Positions 21,674 through 36,500 are shown, counted from the stretch's first letter. The stretch is DNA of 64,000 nucleotides from Mucor racemosus (GCA_027405735.1 JAPEHQ010000001.1:6882001-6946000); one strand, 5' to 3'. The notes: a model not told the origin generated them from the letters alone. Numbers and translations are program-made.

Positions 21674-23439
21674 TATCTAAATAGCGCTGGCTCGTAATAT
21701 GATGTTGAAGTTCATTATTAGTCACTTCACATATATTATAACACAAATTAAATATTTCCATAGATAGCAAAGATTTTTCATAATAAAATGTACTTTGTTT
21801 CGCATGATTTGAGCATTTTTTTGTCGGTCCCTATGGCTTGAGATTTAAAAAAAATTATCTACACTTTCTGTGGCAATTACTAACACAGAAACGTGCCAAA
21901 TAACTTGAATTAAATAACGATTATTTTGAAAACAAATTTTCTGCACAAACATCCTAATTTATTTTAAATCCCTAGTTTGACAATATGTACTGCAATTGCG
22001 AAGAACCCTATGATCAATATTTGCCAAACGGTGTGTAGATATATTATTGAAGTAAAAAAATATTCAATTTCATGGTAGTAAATGAGAAAATATTAAAATA
22101 ATATGTATAACATAACGTACAGTAGGAGCACAATTAATTCATACACTTATATAAAATATCAAATATAAACATTATTTGTTTCATTCAATGTACCTCATGC
22201 CTCATGTTGCAAAGCCGACAGAAGACGGTACTTTTTACGTTGATTTTTATTACATCAAGTTTTAATAAATCAATATAAACACAAAATTTAATCGAATTTA
22301 AAAGGAATCATTGAGTGATTTGTTGGAGGAGGAGAATTTGTTCTTATTTATCCTTTTTCAAACAGATTAATGAGCTACTATCACTGTAATTTCAATGAGG
22401 AGTCTAACATTTTAAATATAATAAATTAGTAAGACCATAATACAAAATAATGAAAACTCGGCGGATTGGCATTAGATAAAAAACTTGGTTCCTGTAGTAG
22501 TTTGTTTGAGAATGGATAAAATATGAATATGATTGTCAGAAAGTGCAAGCAAAAATACAAAAACTTAGGATGGTTTAAAGAATAGTTTGCTTACATTTAC
22601 AATTGATGTACAAGAACAACATATCAATCCAGAGTTTTAGTATGATGTATTTGCAAATAAATACTGCTTTGTAGTTGTAGAGATGAAAAACAAAGCACAT
22701 AGCTTGCACTTTTGTCTTTCAATTAATTATTAAATCAAAGTAAATATAATACTGAGAATTCAAGATTGAATTATGCTTTGACAAAACATGAGGGTACACA
22801 AAATAATTAAATTAGTACATACAACAAATAACTCCCATGATACTCAACAAGTGCAGGTTTAGCTTAGCTTTTATGGGCAAATTTTAGTTGCATTATGGTT
22901 AGATTATTAGATTGAGAATAAGTACAGATCACTTGATCCACTAGCGTAGATTCAGATATTGATTGTACAAATGTTAAAAGTGAGATGCGCTGCGTTTGAT
23001 TCTTTACCAATGTGAAATATAAAAATGACAGCTGCTTCATGATGGTAAATATATTTGATATTTGTAAATTTAGACTGGAGTATGCAATTGGATCTAAAGT
23101 GTACAGGAGTATGAGGTAGTTTGGGATTAATAAATTATCTGTGTAATAAATAAATGGTAGATTGATGGCAAATGAAATTTGATAATGATATATTTCTTTT
23201 TGTAAAATTTCTTGATATTATTTAATAAATGATTCTATTATACAACATCGGGTAGTTTGTAAATAAAATGCTTCGATAGAATATTACGGCAAACAATAAT
23301 GGTTGACAGTAGCACACTTAAAAAGATGATCTCTCGTTCATAAACTAACCTCATATAAAATAATTCCTAATATATAATTACCTAGATACTGCTAGCAGAT
23401 ATGAATTGGTCGCATTATGCTACTTTTTTTTGAATTTAT
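21674..23439. other. Repeat-poor AT-rich intergenic; no gene seen
   Basis: No open frame of useful length, RNA gene or matching repeat was noticed. It may be old, diverged transposon sequence. Confidence 0.45.
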
Positions 23440-24690
23440 TTCATGCCTTACAAAGGACACGAAAACAAGTAAAATTTATTGTTTTTTCTTGAAAACTAGG
23501 TCTGACTTTTCATTCCTGCCCAGCTTTTTTTTTCACTAAATAACACTGCAAAAAAAATTATACACCAATGTACCTGAGATGCCCAGTTTTAATCTAAAAA
23601 CAAGTATCCAAAAATATCCTATTTTTTGCAGTTGATATAACTTTTTCAGTACTAATGTTTCAGATTTTTACCTGTATTTTATGGATAAAAATTAAAAACT
23701 TTAAGTCTTCATATCTCTGCAAGAAATTAAGCAACAAGAGCATTTTTTAATGATGAAACTTACTTGTTTTAAAGTGCTCTATAAAATATTTAAGTATAAA
23801 AAAATTCTGAGCACTTTTATTTTTTTTTCATTTTTTTGGCATTTTTGCAGTAAATTTCAAAATATTCGTTAAATTGAGCAGCTTTTTTTTTACATTCATA
23901 TCACCAACCTCGTTGAGCTCTCTCGAATTCAATTTAGTTTTTTTCAGAATATTAATTTTTCGAGGATATATCCTCAAAAAGGTGTACAAAGAGATACCCT
24001 CGTTTCTAGCTTCAATTTTCCCCTTGTATACCCTCATCCCAAATTCTGAATTTAAAAATTTTTATGACAAAAATCTCGTTTTCTCTATGAAAAATGCAAT
24101 TAGAATTTTCAGCAATAATTCAATCGATAGATAATTTTGGTGCGCATTAATTAAGTTATTTATGTTTAAATTACACTTAGAAAAAGTGATGCGTATCTTC
24201 AAAAAACCTCCAAAATTTCAATTGCATTTTACGCAAAATTTAATGCAAAACAATTGTTTTTATTTTATTTAGATAGATTCAGAATCTAAAACTTCACAAA
24301 AAACGTTTAATGCGCTACTTCATCTTACTTTGCAGTTCATGAGCCATTAAACGATTTTGTTTTTTCAATCATTTTTGGATCATTTCAATAAATTGATTTT
24401 GTAGCTCAGATAGCATAGTTTTAAGCAGTGATATGAACTATTATTTTGATTATCTCGACGAAAAATTAATATTTTTTGCTGAAACAAAAAATGCAGAGTA
24501 GCTTTCAACTGGGTCTATATTGTGAATATAAAAAATCAATACTTCATTCATCCGAAATATCTTCCCTAAACTGAGAGCGTAACATTTGAAATTGTTTTTT
24601 CTCAATATACACTAATCGAAATCACATCTATGATACAAAGTAGTATTACAGCAGGTATTATGATTCATCTAGGATGTGCATCTGGACAGA
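23440..24690 (-). repeat. Family E dispersed repeat, copy 2 (inverted)
   Basis: Reverse-complement match to the other E copies: the 'gaaacattagtactgaaaaag' block, the antisense 69-86 codon open stretch (23828-24134), the 'catgaactgcaaagtaag' block and the 'cccagttgaaagctactctgcat' block appear in the same order when read on the - strand. The copy is more diverged than those at 35 and 45 kb. Confidence 0.7.
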
Positions 24691-26171
24691 GCAGCTTTTT
24701 AAGCGCTTCAGACAATACCAATTAATCGATCTTCTACTATAAGCATGTTATGTTAGGTTATCTGGCAAAACTTTGCCTGTCAATGTTGACATTAGGTTGC
24801 TATGTACGTACATTTGTAGGATATTCTGAAGAGTAGCTACTGAATACAAGCAATCTACTAATATAACGTCTATTTTATTCCTTTTGCTCACTATAGTATT
24901 GATCGAAAACAATTTAAAAGCATTATTTGGTGAGCATTACTTTTCTTCGAAGCAAGATGATAACATTTGTTAAATTTGTATATCTACGAGATAATCGAAC
25001 CCCTGCGGTATATTAAATTTTAGTACAACATTCAATCAAGTTTTTGCGTTGAATTGGCTTTAATTTATTAAAAAGACGTAAATGTAATTCAATACACTAG
25101 GATTGATAAGATTTATTTCAATATTTATCAAGTTTTCTTGTATAATATTCAGGGCATTTTTTTATTTATCATACATGTGGTATATATATTTACAATTATT
25201 TGGATTCCTTTTTCATGTAAACTAAAAAAAAAAAAAGGGTGTAACGATAACCGTTTTATATTAAAACCATGTACTGTTATTTTTTGCACATTTTGCCAAG
25301 TATCGCATTAAATTTTAGTGTAGCGTGCACTATCCATTCGCGAAATTTCAAGCTGAAATGTAACCAGAAAGTTCCCAAATTTAGAAGTCTTTTTGTCATA
25401 TCTTACTATAGATCATTTGATAAAAAACTTAGTAATATAAAGCTGGTAGCCTGGGGGTAGGGGAGTGGGGAGGAGGACTGGGTCAAGCTCAAGTTGGTTG
25501 CACAGACATTTCTTATTCGCTCATACTTAATTTGATGGAAATATATAAATTAGCATTATTATTTAGGATAAAATAATAATATACATTCATTCTACATACA
25601 TCAAACTATATACAAAGAAAGTAACCAAGAAGGGATATTAAGGCAAAGAAAGAAAGCCTTGTAACTCAAGGGGGGGGGGGGAGGAGCGTATTATGAGGAG
25701 GAAGAGGAGGAGGGGGAAGCAAGAGGAGAAGAAGGGGAAGATGGTTAGCGAGAGCACAGGAGAACGAACCAAGCAAAGAAGGAACCAGACTCGTCTTATA
25801 GTGTCATTTTGTTATTTTTAGATGAAATACAATACAGAAAGGTAACATTGCGTCGTACAGCGAAGAATACTTAATAATTTGAAGTTTTATTATCCCTTTG
25901 TATGATTGTTTCCTGGCGTGGTTTCTTCACAAGTTCTTTTTTTTTTTACTAGTGAGGGGCATTTCGATTATATTTATTTCACTAGTGAGTCTTTATTTCT
26001 CTTTTTCTTTCTTTCTTCTTCTGTTTCCCTTTTTATTTTTTGGCTTTGCTTTCTTTCACCTAGTACATCTTTTTCTATAGTTTCTTATCATCTCTTTTAA
26101 AATAGGGTTTCCTGTTCTTTTTTTTCGCCTCGACCCTTTTCTTCCCAGTACATTCCTTTTGATGCTTATTG
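24691..26171. other. Intergenic; promoter of the Ser/Thr-rich membrane protein at its right end
   Basis: There is G-rich sequence near 25455-25485 and a run of G at 25671-25680 followed by a purine-rich stretch to about 25740, then a pyrimidine-rich tract (25920-26150) of the kind seen upstream of fungal start codons. No gene was seen in 24691-25900. Confidence 0.45.
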
Positions 26172-27755
26172 ATGAACCAAATTACTCTCCTTTTTTTTCT
26201 GGTCATTATAGGCCTAACATTTGCTCTCGGTAACATACAACGATTACTTCTTTAAACAATTATTAACGATTTTTTTTACTAGAAAACAATGAGATCGAAA
26301 ATGATACACCATTGACAGGTACGAAAATAAATTGAAGATCCCCGACTATAAAAAGACCAATCTAATTTCTTTGTTTGTTTAGAGCAGAAACAATTATTGC
26401 CTCGAAATAATTACAGCAATTCAACAACAAATCCCTGCCAACATGCAAAGAATAAAACTGCATGTTGGAAATCAATTCACTCGAAACACCATCATCACAC
26501 TCATTACATAAATCAAACTACTACTGTTTGCTGGAATAAAACTAAAACTTATGATATTACTCGCCGACAAAAATCTACCTCAACTATTATCAGAAAAACT
26601 ACGTCGATTGTGCCTACTTGTTCTAAGACTGTAGTTGCAGTACCTGTCAATCGTCGTATTTTAAGATCTATTAGAAGATCAATTAGAAAATCAAAGTCGA
26701 GATCTATCAGTAGATCAAAATCTATTAGTAGATCTATTAGTAAATCAAAGTCAATTAGTAAATCCAAATCTCTCAGTAGATCTAAATCTATCAGCAAATC
26801 TAAGTCAATTAGTAAATCGAAATCTAAAAGCAGATCGAAATCTAGAAGCAGATCGATATCCAAAAGTAGATCAATTTCGAAAAGTAAATCGATATCGAAA
26901 AATAAATCGCTTTCTAGAAGTAAATCTGTATCGAGAAGTAAAAGCAAATCTAAATCAGCAAGCAAGAGCAGAGCGAATGCATTGAATAATAAAACTACCG
27001 CAACAGCAAGTAGTACAATGACCGGAACACCAACAACCGCATTTGCTACCATCACTACTACATCGGTTGCCACTTCTGTACCAGCTGTAGCTACTCAAAC
27101 CAATACAGATGATAGTAATACCGCCCAGACAGACACAGATGAGAATTCTGATGCCACCGAAACTGACACAGAGACAGAGACAGAGACAGAGACAGACACA
27201 AATACAGAGACAGACACAGACACAAATACAAATACAGAGACAGAGACAGAGACAGAGACAGAGACAGAGACAGACACAGACACAGACACAGACACAGACA
27301 CAGAGACAGACACAGAGACTGGCGATGATTCAGCAACAATGACTGATCAAAGCGCAACAGCGACAGATACCGGCACGGCCACTACAACTTTAAATGATGC
27401 ATCAAGTACATCTACAGACCTTTATGCCAATTCAGATGCTGCAGCTGCTAATGATATTAGTAACAAGGCACTTGGTATTGGACTCGGTGTCGGCATTGGA
27501 TGCATTGCAGCACTTGGTTTAGCTGGTTTAGTAGTTCATAATCGTAAAAAGAAACAATTACAACTTGAAGATGATTCACAAAGTGTACCAACACGTTGGA
27601 GACCACAAAGTTTCATGGGCGTAGTTGCTTCAGTTGTTTCTAAATTACCAAGATCACCATCTCAACGCAGCAAAGCCTCAACTGATATGTTGGGTGTTGC
27701 TGTTGGACATGGTGAAGGTGCTACTGAGGTACCTTCTACATCAAGACAATACTAA
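26172..27755 (+). CDS. Secreted single-pass membrane protein with Lys/Arg-Ser and Thr-Glu/Asp repeats
   Basis: Three exons: 26172-26229, 26283-26318 and 26383-27755, giving 488 residues. I placed the start at 26172 because two short upstream exons in phase supply a clear signal peptide (MNQITLLFFLVIIGLTFA). Next come an N-glycosylation-rich, Cys-containing segment (residues about 38-100) and a Ser repeat with Lys/Arg at every second position (about 123-227). Then follow a Thr/Ala/Ser stretch and a Thr-Glu/Thr-Asp repeat (about 260-320). After these come one membrane helix (about 394-417, LGIGLGVGIGCIAALGLAGL) with a basic stop-transfer HNRKKK and a short cytosolic tail of about 70 residues. 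The architecture resembles fungal wall-stress sensors (Wsc/Mid2 type), but no WSC domain is visible, so the function is unknown. A strongly basic block followed by a strongly acidic block outside the cell is odd. Confidence 0.7.
26657..27320 (+). repeat. Coding low-complexity arrays: K/R-S dipeptides, then T-E/T-D dipeptides
   Basis: 26657-26970 is an array of degenerate 6-bp units (AGT/ATC plus AAA/AGA) encoding alternating Ser and Lys/Arg/Ile. 27160-27318 is an array of ACAGAG and ACAGAC units encoding Thr-Glu and Thr-Asp. The opposite strand gives long Leu/Asp and Ser/Val frames that are shadows. Confidence 0.9.
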
Positions 27756-28076
27756 AGCTAAAAATATTTTATATAATAAAAAATTGTATATTAAATAAAT
27801 CGTATTTTTCTTATATGAAGCTTTGCCCCTCTTCCCTTTCTTTTTGATATCCCCTTTTAATATAACTAGCCTGAATCTCGGAACTGTCATGGATAAAAAA
27901 TGTGTTATTAATTCTTTGCACCAATTGTATCAATTGTATCTTTTTCTTCTTCTTTTTTTTTTTTACATCATGACTATATATACACGTGTCAAATCTGCAT
28001 TTATATTTAGTTGGTATCACCACAAGTAGGACAAATATTTATGAGATGATAATTGTTATACATAGATTTTGGCGGC

Positions 28077-28116
<40 letters not shown>

Positions 28117-28237
28117 TACATATTTCAAGGAGCGGTATTCTTTTCCTCATCCTTGAATTAAAGGGGGGGGGGGGAGCAAGGCCCATTTTAGAAAGGAATA
28201 CGTATTTATTACAATATAAAAAGTAGGGTATAAATTA
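27756..28237. other. Intergenic between convergent genes, with homopolymers
   Basis: It holds both 3' UTRs, a T run at 28082-28114 (33 nt) and a G run near 28165-28174. 'aataaa' words just after 27755 could serve as the polyadenylation signal of the upstream gene. No gene was seen. Confidence 0.5.
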
Positions 28238-29455
28238 TCATGAAGAGTAAAGATAGAAAACTAAACATATAAACAAATTAAAGTAAATACAATCTAATGA
28301 AATGCCATATTGATGATGAGCCATTGAGGTGGCATCTAATGGCATTCTATTTGTTGTAGTACTATTTTCTACATTTCCATTGCTATTTGTACTAACAGAA
28401 GTGGTTGAAGCATTTTTAAAAGAATCCAATACTGAATCAACAGGTATTACCGTGTCGATAAGATGTATAATACCAGATGAAGTCAAAATATCCGTTTTTA
28501 CGATCGAAGCAGCACCATTGACTAATAATTTGTCTTGTTGTAATTGAATTACAATGGGCGTTCTTCTATAGTCAGACGTATAAATAATTGGTTCCCCTGT
28601 CAGGAACATATCAGAAGTATATACGCCGTCAATAACTAAATATTTCAAGTTATGTACCAATGTACCAAATGGCAATGTTGAACCATTTGCAGCAATCCAT
28701 GCTTCATTTATAGGTGCCAACAACGTTTTATTCGTACCGGATATTGTATCCGAGACGTTGAGTGATTTCAAAAGCCCTTCCATGTATTCAAGTTCCTCTA
28801 AATCGGAAATTGTATTTAAGGGCGTTTCAGCTGGTTGCAGAAAATTATCTACCATATGTATTAAACCTAGATTTTAAAATTTCTGTAAATATGCATGTGG
28901 TCATTTGGAGACTAAATTTCTCTATAAAAGTACCATTTGAACACTGTATATCCTGCGATACAATTTTAGCTTTGGTTAATCCAGCGTAAATTTCAAATAA
29001 ATTAGATTTTAATTGGTAATTTGTCGTAACTGATGGTCCAATTGAAATTTGGTTTAGGGAATTTGTTGTATAAAAATTTCTGCTTGATGAAAAAGAATTT
29101 GTATAATGTGATCCATTCAACGTCAAGAAATTGAGTGCGTTATAAGCATTGGATGAAAAGTTTAATTTTCCAGATGCAATGGAGGCATTCAATGCTGGAT
29201 CTGCTGGAAGGAAAAATGTTACATTTTGATTTAATAAATCAGTTATTTCTGGAACTAATGTTGAAGAATGAATGGCATCGTATAAAACCTTTTTTTTTTT
29301 TTAAAAAAAAAATGTTAGTCAACTTGATATCTCCACACAATTAAGCAAAGACTTACAGGTGATATGAAAAATAATGATTCCAAGATTGTGTTGTTGATAT
29401 ATTGTTGAGCTTCGATTATTCGTACAAATACTAGCAGTAATAGGAGTTTCATCAT
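28238..29455 (-). CDS. Fasciclin (FAS1) domain protein, secreted, probably GPI-anchored
   Basis: Three exons: 29455-29357, 29288-28934 and 28866-28238, giving 360 residues. A signal peptide (MMKLLLLLVFVRIIEA) precedes two FAS1-type domains. The first has FLPADPALNAS and a C-terminal block rebuilt across intron 2 as CSNGLIHMVDNFLQP. The second has DTISGTNKTLLAPINEAW and SSGIIHLIDTVI. The tail is Ser/Thr/Asn-rich and ends in a hydrophobic stretch (YFNLFICLVFYLYSS), as expected for GPI attachment. FAS1 proteins act in cell adhesion or wall organisation. The gene is divergent from the copper radical oxidase with 372 bp between starts, so the two may share a promoter. The acceptor of exon 2 follows an unusual A-rich tract. 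Confidence 0.9.
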
Positions 29456-29827
29456 TTTTATTTTACAGAAATCAAGAAAAAAAAGCAGCGTTTTATATAG
29501 AAATAAGAATGCCTTTTATCCTTTTACTTTTTTTTTTTTTTTTTTTTTTTTTAGGTTCAATGCCGTTTAAAATAAGAAAAAAAAAAAAAAAAAAAAAAAA
29601 AGTAAAAGAGAAAAGGGGAGCAATTGAATGGAATTGAAAGAACAAGAAGAATCTTGTCTTTTATATAAATATGTATATAAATATATATATTTGAATTCAG
29701 TGATTGAAATAATATTTTTGTTTAATGGTAACACAAATCACGAGCAGATTTTGATATCCGTTTAACCCCCCCTGTTTGCCATTCAATTTTTCAGCTTCTT
29801 TTTCTCTTTAAATATTATATATAACTA
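29456..29827. promoter_or_regulatory. Shared divergent promoter of the fasciclin and oxidase genes, with a perfect T25/A25 hairpin
   Basis: A TATATAAAA-type box lies on the - strand at about 29491-29500, roughly 40 bp before the fasciclin ATG. At 29521-29552 the sequence is CTTTTAC plus 25 T; at 29577-29608 it is 25 A plus GTAAAAG. This makes a 32-bp perfect inverted repeat with a 24-nt spacer. A second TATATAAA lies near 29662 on the oxidase side. Confidence 0.65.
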
Positions 29828-31681
29828 ATGAAATTATCACTATCTATATTCTTGTTATTAACTACATACAATCAGCTTGTAGTTTCAGCAGTAGCAGATA
29901 CAGACACATCTCCTTTTTTTTATCAAGACTATGAAAAATCTTTTCATTCAGAACATGCTAAACAGGGCAAAATGATTCAACAAGGTCGAACTGGCGTTGC
30001 AGCAATGCACGCTGTATTGCTAAAGTAATGTTTCACAAAAGTAGAGATTTATATATTGTCCTAATATTCTATTTTTTCTTATTATAGCGAAAGAAGTATA
30101 CTGATCATAGATAAAGGTACTGATTTGTTTCAAATGTGGGAAACCTTTTTTTGAATTCGACTGACTTTTTGCGTAGCCGAGGAAAATGAAGCTAAATTAG
30201 ACTCTGGAGTCAGCGCATTTTCATCATTGTATGATATTGAAACAGATACCTTTAGAACACTCTTATTAGAAACAAACACATTTTGTTCTGCCGGTGGTTT
30301 TTTAGCAAACGGTACTTTTATTAGTACTGGTGGTGCTGAAAGTAGAGGTGCTTGGAAAGCCGGTAGAGGACATCAATCTATTAGACATTTTCAACCTTGC
30401 TCAGATGATAGCTGCTCTTGGGTGGAATATCCAACCGGGAAAATGTACAGTAATCGTTGGTATCCAACTGTAGAACAACTTCCAGAAGGTGATCTTATTA
30501 TTATTGGTGGTTCTATTGCTGGCACAAAATATAACACCAAGGAGAAAAATGTACCTTCGTATGAATTTTGGCCACCAAGAACTGATGAGCCCATAGAACT
30601 TGATTTATTATTACATACATTACCTTACAATCTGTAAGTTTTTTTTTGAGAATTTTCATACGCAATTCTGTATTAACAGCCTGCATTAAACAGGTATCCT
30701 TTCGTTTTCTTATTACCAGATGGAAACTTATTTATTTTTGCTTCAACAAAATCAATCATTTACGACTACAACAACCACAAAGTAGTTAAAGAACTACCTA
30801 GAATGCCAGGTGTACCACGATCTTATCCCTTGACTGGTGGAGCTGTCATGTTACCATTAGATCCAGAAAATGACTATAATGTAGAAATATTGATTTGTGG
30901 TGGTTCATCCAGTCCAAAAGCTACCGCCGAAGCCGATGATACATGTGGACGAATTAATTTAGGTGATAAAGACCCTCAATGGGAAATGGATACATTTATT
31001 CATAAAAGAGTGATGCCAGATGGTGTAATTTTATCTGATGGCAGCTTAATTTGGGTTAATGGATGTCAACGTGGTTATGCAGGATATAAAGATGCCAATC
31101 ATGACCCAACATTTGATCCCATTATCTATAATCATAAAAAGCCATTAGGAAAGAGATGGACACAAGGACTAGACAACACAGATATTGCACGCATGTACCA
31201 TTCTGTAGCTTTGGCTTTACCAGACGGTAGATTATGGATTGCAGGATCAAACAGTGTGGATCCACCTGATATTCATGCAAAATATCCTACAGAATATCGA
31301 GTAGAATATTATACTCCACCTCATTTATACAAGCGACCAGAAGAAACTAGACCTAGAATCTCACATGTGCCTAGAGTGGTTACCTATGATCAAGAATTCG
31401 AGATTTTATTGCATCTTCAAGACAATATTAAGGATGCTACCAAATTAAAGGTTGCCGTCATGAGACCCGGATTCAGTACACATTCAATGCATATGTCTCA
31501 GAGATATGTTTACCTTCGTTACCAAGTGGATCCAGAGTTTGAAACACTTAAAATTATGGCACCACCAAATGCTAATATTTATCCTCCTGGATCTGCTTAT
31601 TTAGTCGTCGTTTATGATGGTGTTCCATGCAAAGCAACTGAATTCTTTATAGAGAAAGATGTCAATGATTTACAGATTTAA
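29828..31681 (+). CDS. Glyoxal oxidase-type copper radical oxidase, secreted
   Basis: Four exons: 29828-30024, 30088-30116 (29 nt), 30177-30633 and 30694-31681, giving 556 residues. A signal peptide (MKLSLSIFLLLTTYNQLVVSA) is followed by a kelch-like propeller and a C-terminal Ig-like domain (DUF1929-type, from about IEYYTPPHLYKRP). The active-site residues of this family can be placed: the radical Cys in TNTFCSAGGF, the cross-linked Tyr in SNRWYPTVEQL, the Tyr-His copper ligands in ARMYHSVALALPDGRLWIAG and the last His in STHSMHMSQRY. The enzyme oxidises small aldehydes such as glyoxal to acids and makes hydrogen peroxide outside the cell. Its head-to-head neighbour is a secreted fasciclin protein. 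The small second exon is supported by phase and by conserved ERSILIIDKA. Confidence 0.94.
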
Positions 31682-31986
31682 AAACCCCCCAAATGACCCT
31701 TTTTATTCATGCACGTGTTTGATTTAATATGAAATATCAATTACTAATAGTTCTCTCTCTTTTTTTTTTCTTTTTTTTTTTTTTTTTTGTTCTTTTTTGC
31801 TTTTTTAAACAGGATATAATAAACTTACCATTCATCAGGTCTTGGCCATAAGCTGTCCTTGTCGTCATTCCGCTGTATTGTTGACGTAGTTTCAAATAAG
31901 AATATCTATATAATTATCTAGCCCCTTCTATATATCTTCTTTTTTTCTCCTCAGGTTCTTCTTGGCAAAAACTCATATTTATTAAA
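31682..31986. other. Short intergenic region
   Basis: 3' UTR of the oxidase and 5' region of the TMEM184-like gene. T-rich tracts lie near 31758-31790 and 31940-31955. No gene was seen. Confidence 0.5.
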
Positions 31987-34287
<2,301 letters not shown>

Positions 34288-34604
34288 CATATTCTATATA
34301 TTCAACTGTGTACTTTATATACCTTTTTTTTCATTGATAATCAGTAAAATAGCTTTTCTTTGTTTCACTTAAACATTACTTTATCTTCAATTAACCACTT
34401 TTTTTTTTTTTCATTTTGCAATACACAATTGGTTTTCAGTTGCATGCATTTTATAAAAAAAAAGTAGTTCCATCAGACCAATTCCGCGCTTTCACATCAA
34501 AACTTGAGCTATTCGAGATAATCGTGTGTAACATATATACTTATGATCATGTAAAGCTGGAAATTACTAGGATCAAGTTCAAGATAGGGTTTTTTGTAAT
34601 CAGT

Positions 34605-35730
34605 TGTGAAAACTAGGTTTCAGGTGGTTTTCAGTAGGATTTTAAATTTTCTCGCCCAATATTGAGTCTATTTCTGTCAAATCTTCAAAAAAAAAAAGAT
34701 ACACAGTGTCTCTATGTCTATTGATATTTGTCCTGGAATAAAAGGTCATTACCAGAATACAAGTGTACTGAACTAATATTAACCAAACATTGACCTGAAA
34801 TCAATCTAAAACCAGTTTCAAAATTCAAACCTCATCAATGTAGTTTTTTTTTTTTTTTTTTTTTTTTTTTGTATTCATAAGATAGTAGATCCAGTCTCAA
34901 ACAACTCCGCGTTTTTTGTTTGAACAAAAAATATTGATATTCCATCAAGAAAATCAAAGCAATAGCACACAGTATAGCTGACAGCCTCTGATGGCTGAGT
35001 TCCAAAACCGATTCAACAACAAATCGACCAGAAAATGATTCAAAAAACAGAATCGTTTGAATGCTCATGAACTGCAAAGTAAGTCGACCTAGCGTATTAA
35101 ATAGTTTTTGTACAGTTTTGAATTCTGCACCCATTTAAATAAATTTCAAACAAATGTTTCACATTAAATTTTGCGCAAAATACAATTAGAATTTTAGAGA
35201 TTTTTTGAAGATACATGGCATTTTTTATAGGCATTTTTCAAATATAAGTAATGGCAATAATGCACAAAAAAATTATCTATCGATCCAGCCATTACTGAAC
35301 CTTGTAGCTGCAGTTTTCATAGAGAAAACGAGATTTTTGTTATAAAAAGGTTCAAATCCAGAATTTGGGATGAGGGTATGCAGGGGAAAAATTGATGTTA
35401 GAAATAAAGATATCTCTTTGTACACATTTTTCAGGATATCTCCACGAAAAATTAATATTTTGAAAAAAACTAAATTGGGTTCGAGAGAGCTCAACGAGGT
35501 TAATGACATGAATGTAGAAAATGTACTTGTCAATGTAATGAATATTTAAAATCTCCTACAAAAATACCAAAAAAATGAAAAAAAAATAAATAAAAGTATT
35601 TAGAATTTTTTGTACTGAAATATGTTATAGAGTACTTCAAAACAAGTAAGTTTTATTATTAAAATATTTTAGTAAAGCTTAATGTTTTTCAAAGATATGA
35701 AGCCTCAAAGTTTTGGATTTTTCAAGCAGA
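34605..35730 (+). repeat. Family E dispersed repeat, copy 3
   Basis: Near-identical by eye to 45470-46180 over the block from 'gaccagaaaatgatt' to 'agatatgaagcc', including an 86-codon antisense open frame (35273-35533) shared with 45745-46107. It is truncated at about 35730 relative to the copy at 45 kb. A T run of 27 nt lies at 34844-34870. Confidence 0.8.
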
Positions 35731-35967
35731 GAATGGCAGGTTTCTTTTTGAAAGTTGTACTTTAATTCTTTAATAATGATGCGTAGCTAATGGAATTAAA
35801 ATATGTTATTCGTATTTTTACTGCGCATTAAGTGCAACTTCAAAGTTTGAATTTGAACCATTATTTGGTTTTACAGTATAAAAATTTTCAAAGAACATTT
35901 GAAACAACTCATCATACAAAATCGTTGAAAAAAGTGTGCGTTTTCATTTCCCCATTTTCACAGCAGC

Positions 35968-36177
35968 TTGAGTAGGCTGAAACTTCTGGGATTCTGTAGA
36001 CCAACACTAGAAATACCTGCCATTACAACGACGGCAGCTCATTCGGGTCCGTATTCGGTGAGAACGGGAGAGCATACTGACCTTAGAAGATATAAACAGC
36101 AGGCAACCAACTTGTTGTTCAAACTTGCTGAATTAATGCACAATAACCCCTGGAAGCTGCTAATATATCTGAAATAA
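35968..36177 (+). other. Orphan open frame, possibly a gene or transposon remnant
   Basis: About 69 codons with coding-like composition (for example CRPTLEIPAITTTAAHSGP and YKQQATNLLFKLAELMHNN), distinct from the AT-rich surroundings. The apparent start is not an ATG. I cannot assign a family. It lies between a family E copy and A/B copy 2. Confidence 0.3.
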
Positions 36178-36309
36178 TTGCAGTAGTAGTATATAGGCAT
36201 GCCTATGTCCAGTGTAGAGTGTCAGCTTACTTGGAACAGTAGTATTGATAGAGAAAGTCTTTTTAATTATTTTCCAATGAAAGTGCGCCGTAAGCTATAG
36301 TTGTATTTG

Positions 36310-36500
36310 CTACACTAGGATATTATATCAATCCCAAAGCTAAAATATGTACTAAATTATTTAATAAAAATAAAGGAAATACGGTATAAAATGAAAGAGC
36401 ACACTAAAACTAAAGAACTTTATCATAAGATCGAACCATTTTTTTATATATTTACATTCTCTACGTATATGACTAATCTAAAATGAGTCTATTTATACAT
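36310..36500. mobile_element. Truncated copy of the CATTG-flanked solo LTR family
   Basis: It matches 12655-12835 by eye ('aaagctaaaatatgta...', 'gaaagagcacactaaaac', 'gagtctatttata') and stops exactly where the CACTACGGCC end of A/B copy 2 begins. This suggests the A/B element inserted into an older LTR. Confidence 0.7.

Noticed and set aside
24970..25015. Possible tRNA T-arm ('ggggttcgatta' on the - strand)
   Set aside because: The stem does not pair and no acceptor, D or anticodon arms could be folded around it.
26397..26399. Start of the Ser/Thr-rich protein at a TTG within exon 3
   Set aside because: Two upstream exons in correct phase give an ATG and a signal peptide, which explains the protein better.
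26549..27357. Long antisense frames rich in Leu/Asp and Ser/Val opposite the Ser/Thr-rich membrane protein
   Set aside because: They are produced by the 6-bp coding repeats; no start context or splice structure supports them.
35273..35533. Conserved 86-codon frame in family E as a gene
   Set aside because: It is open in near-identical copies only, broken or altered in diverged copies, and has no domain; more likely chance within a repeat.
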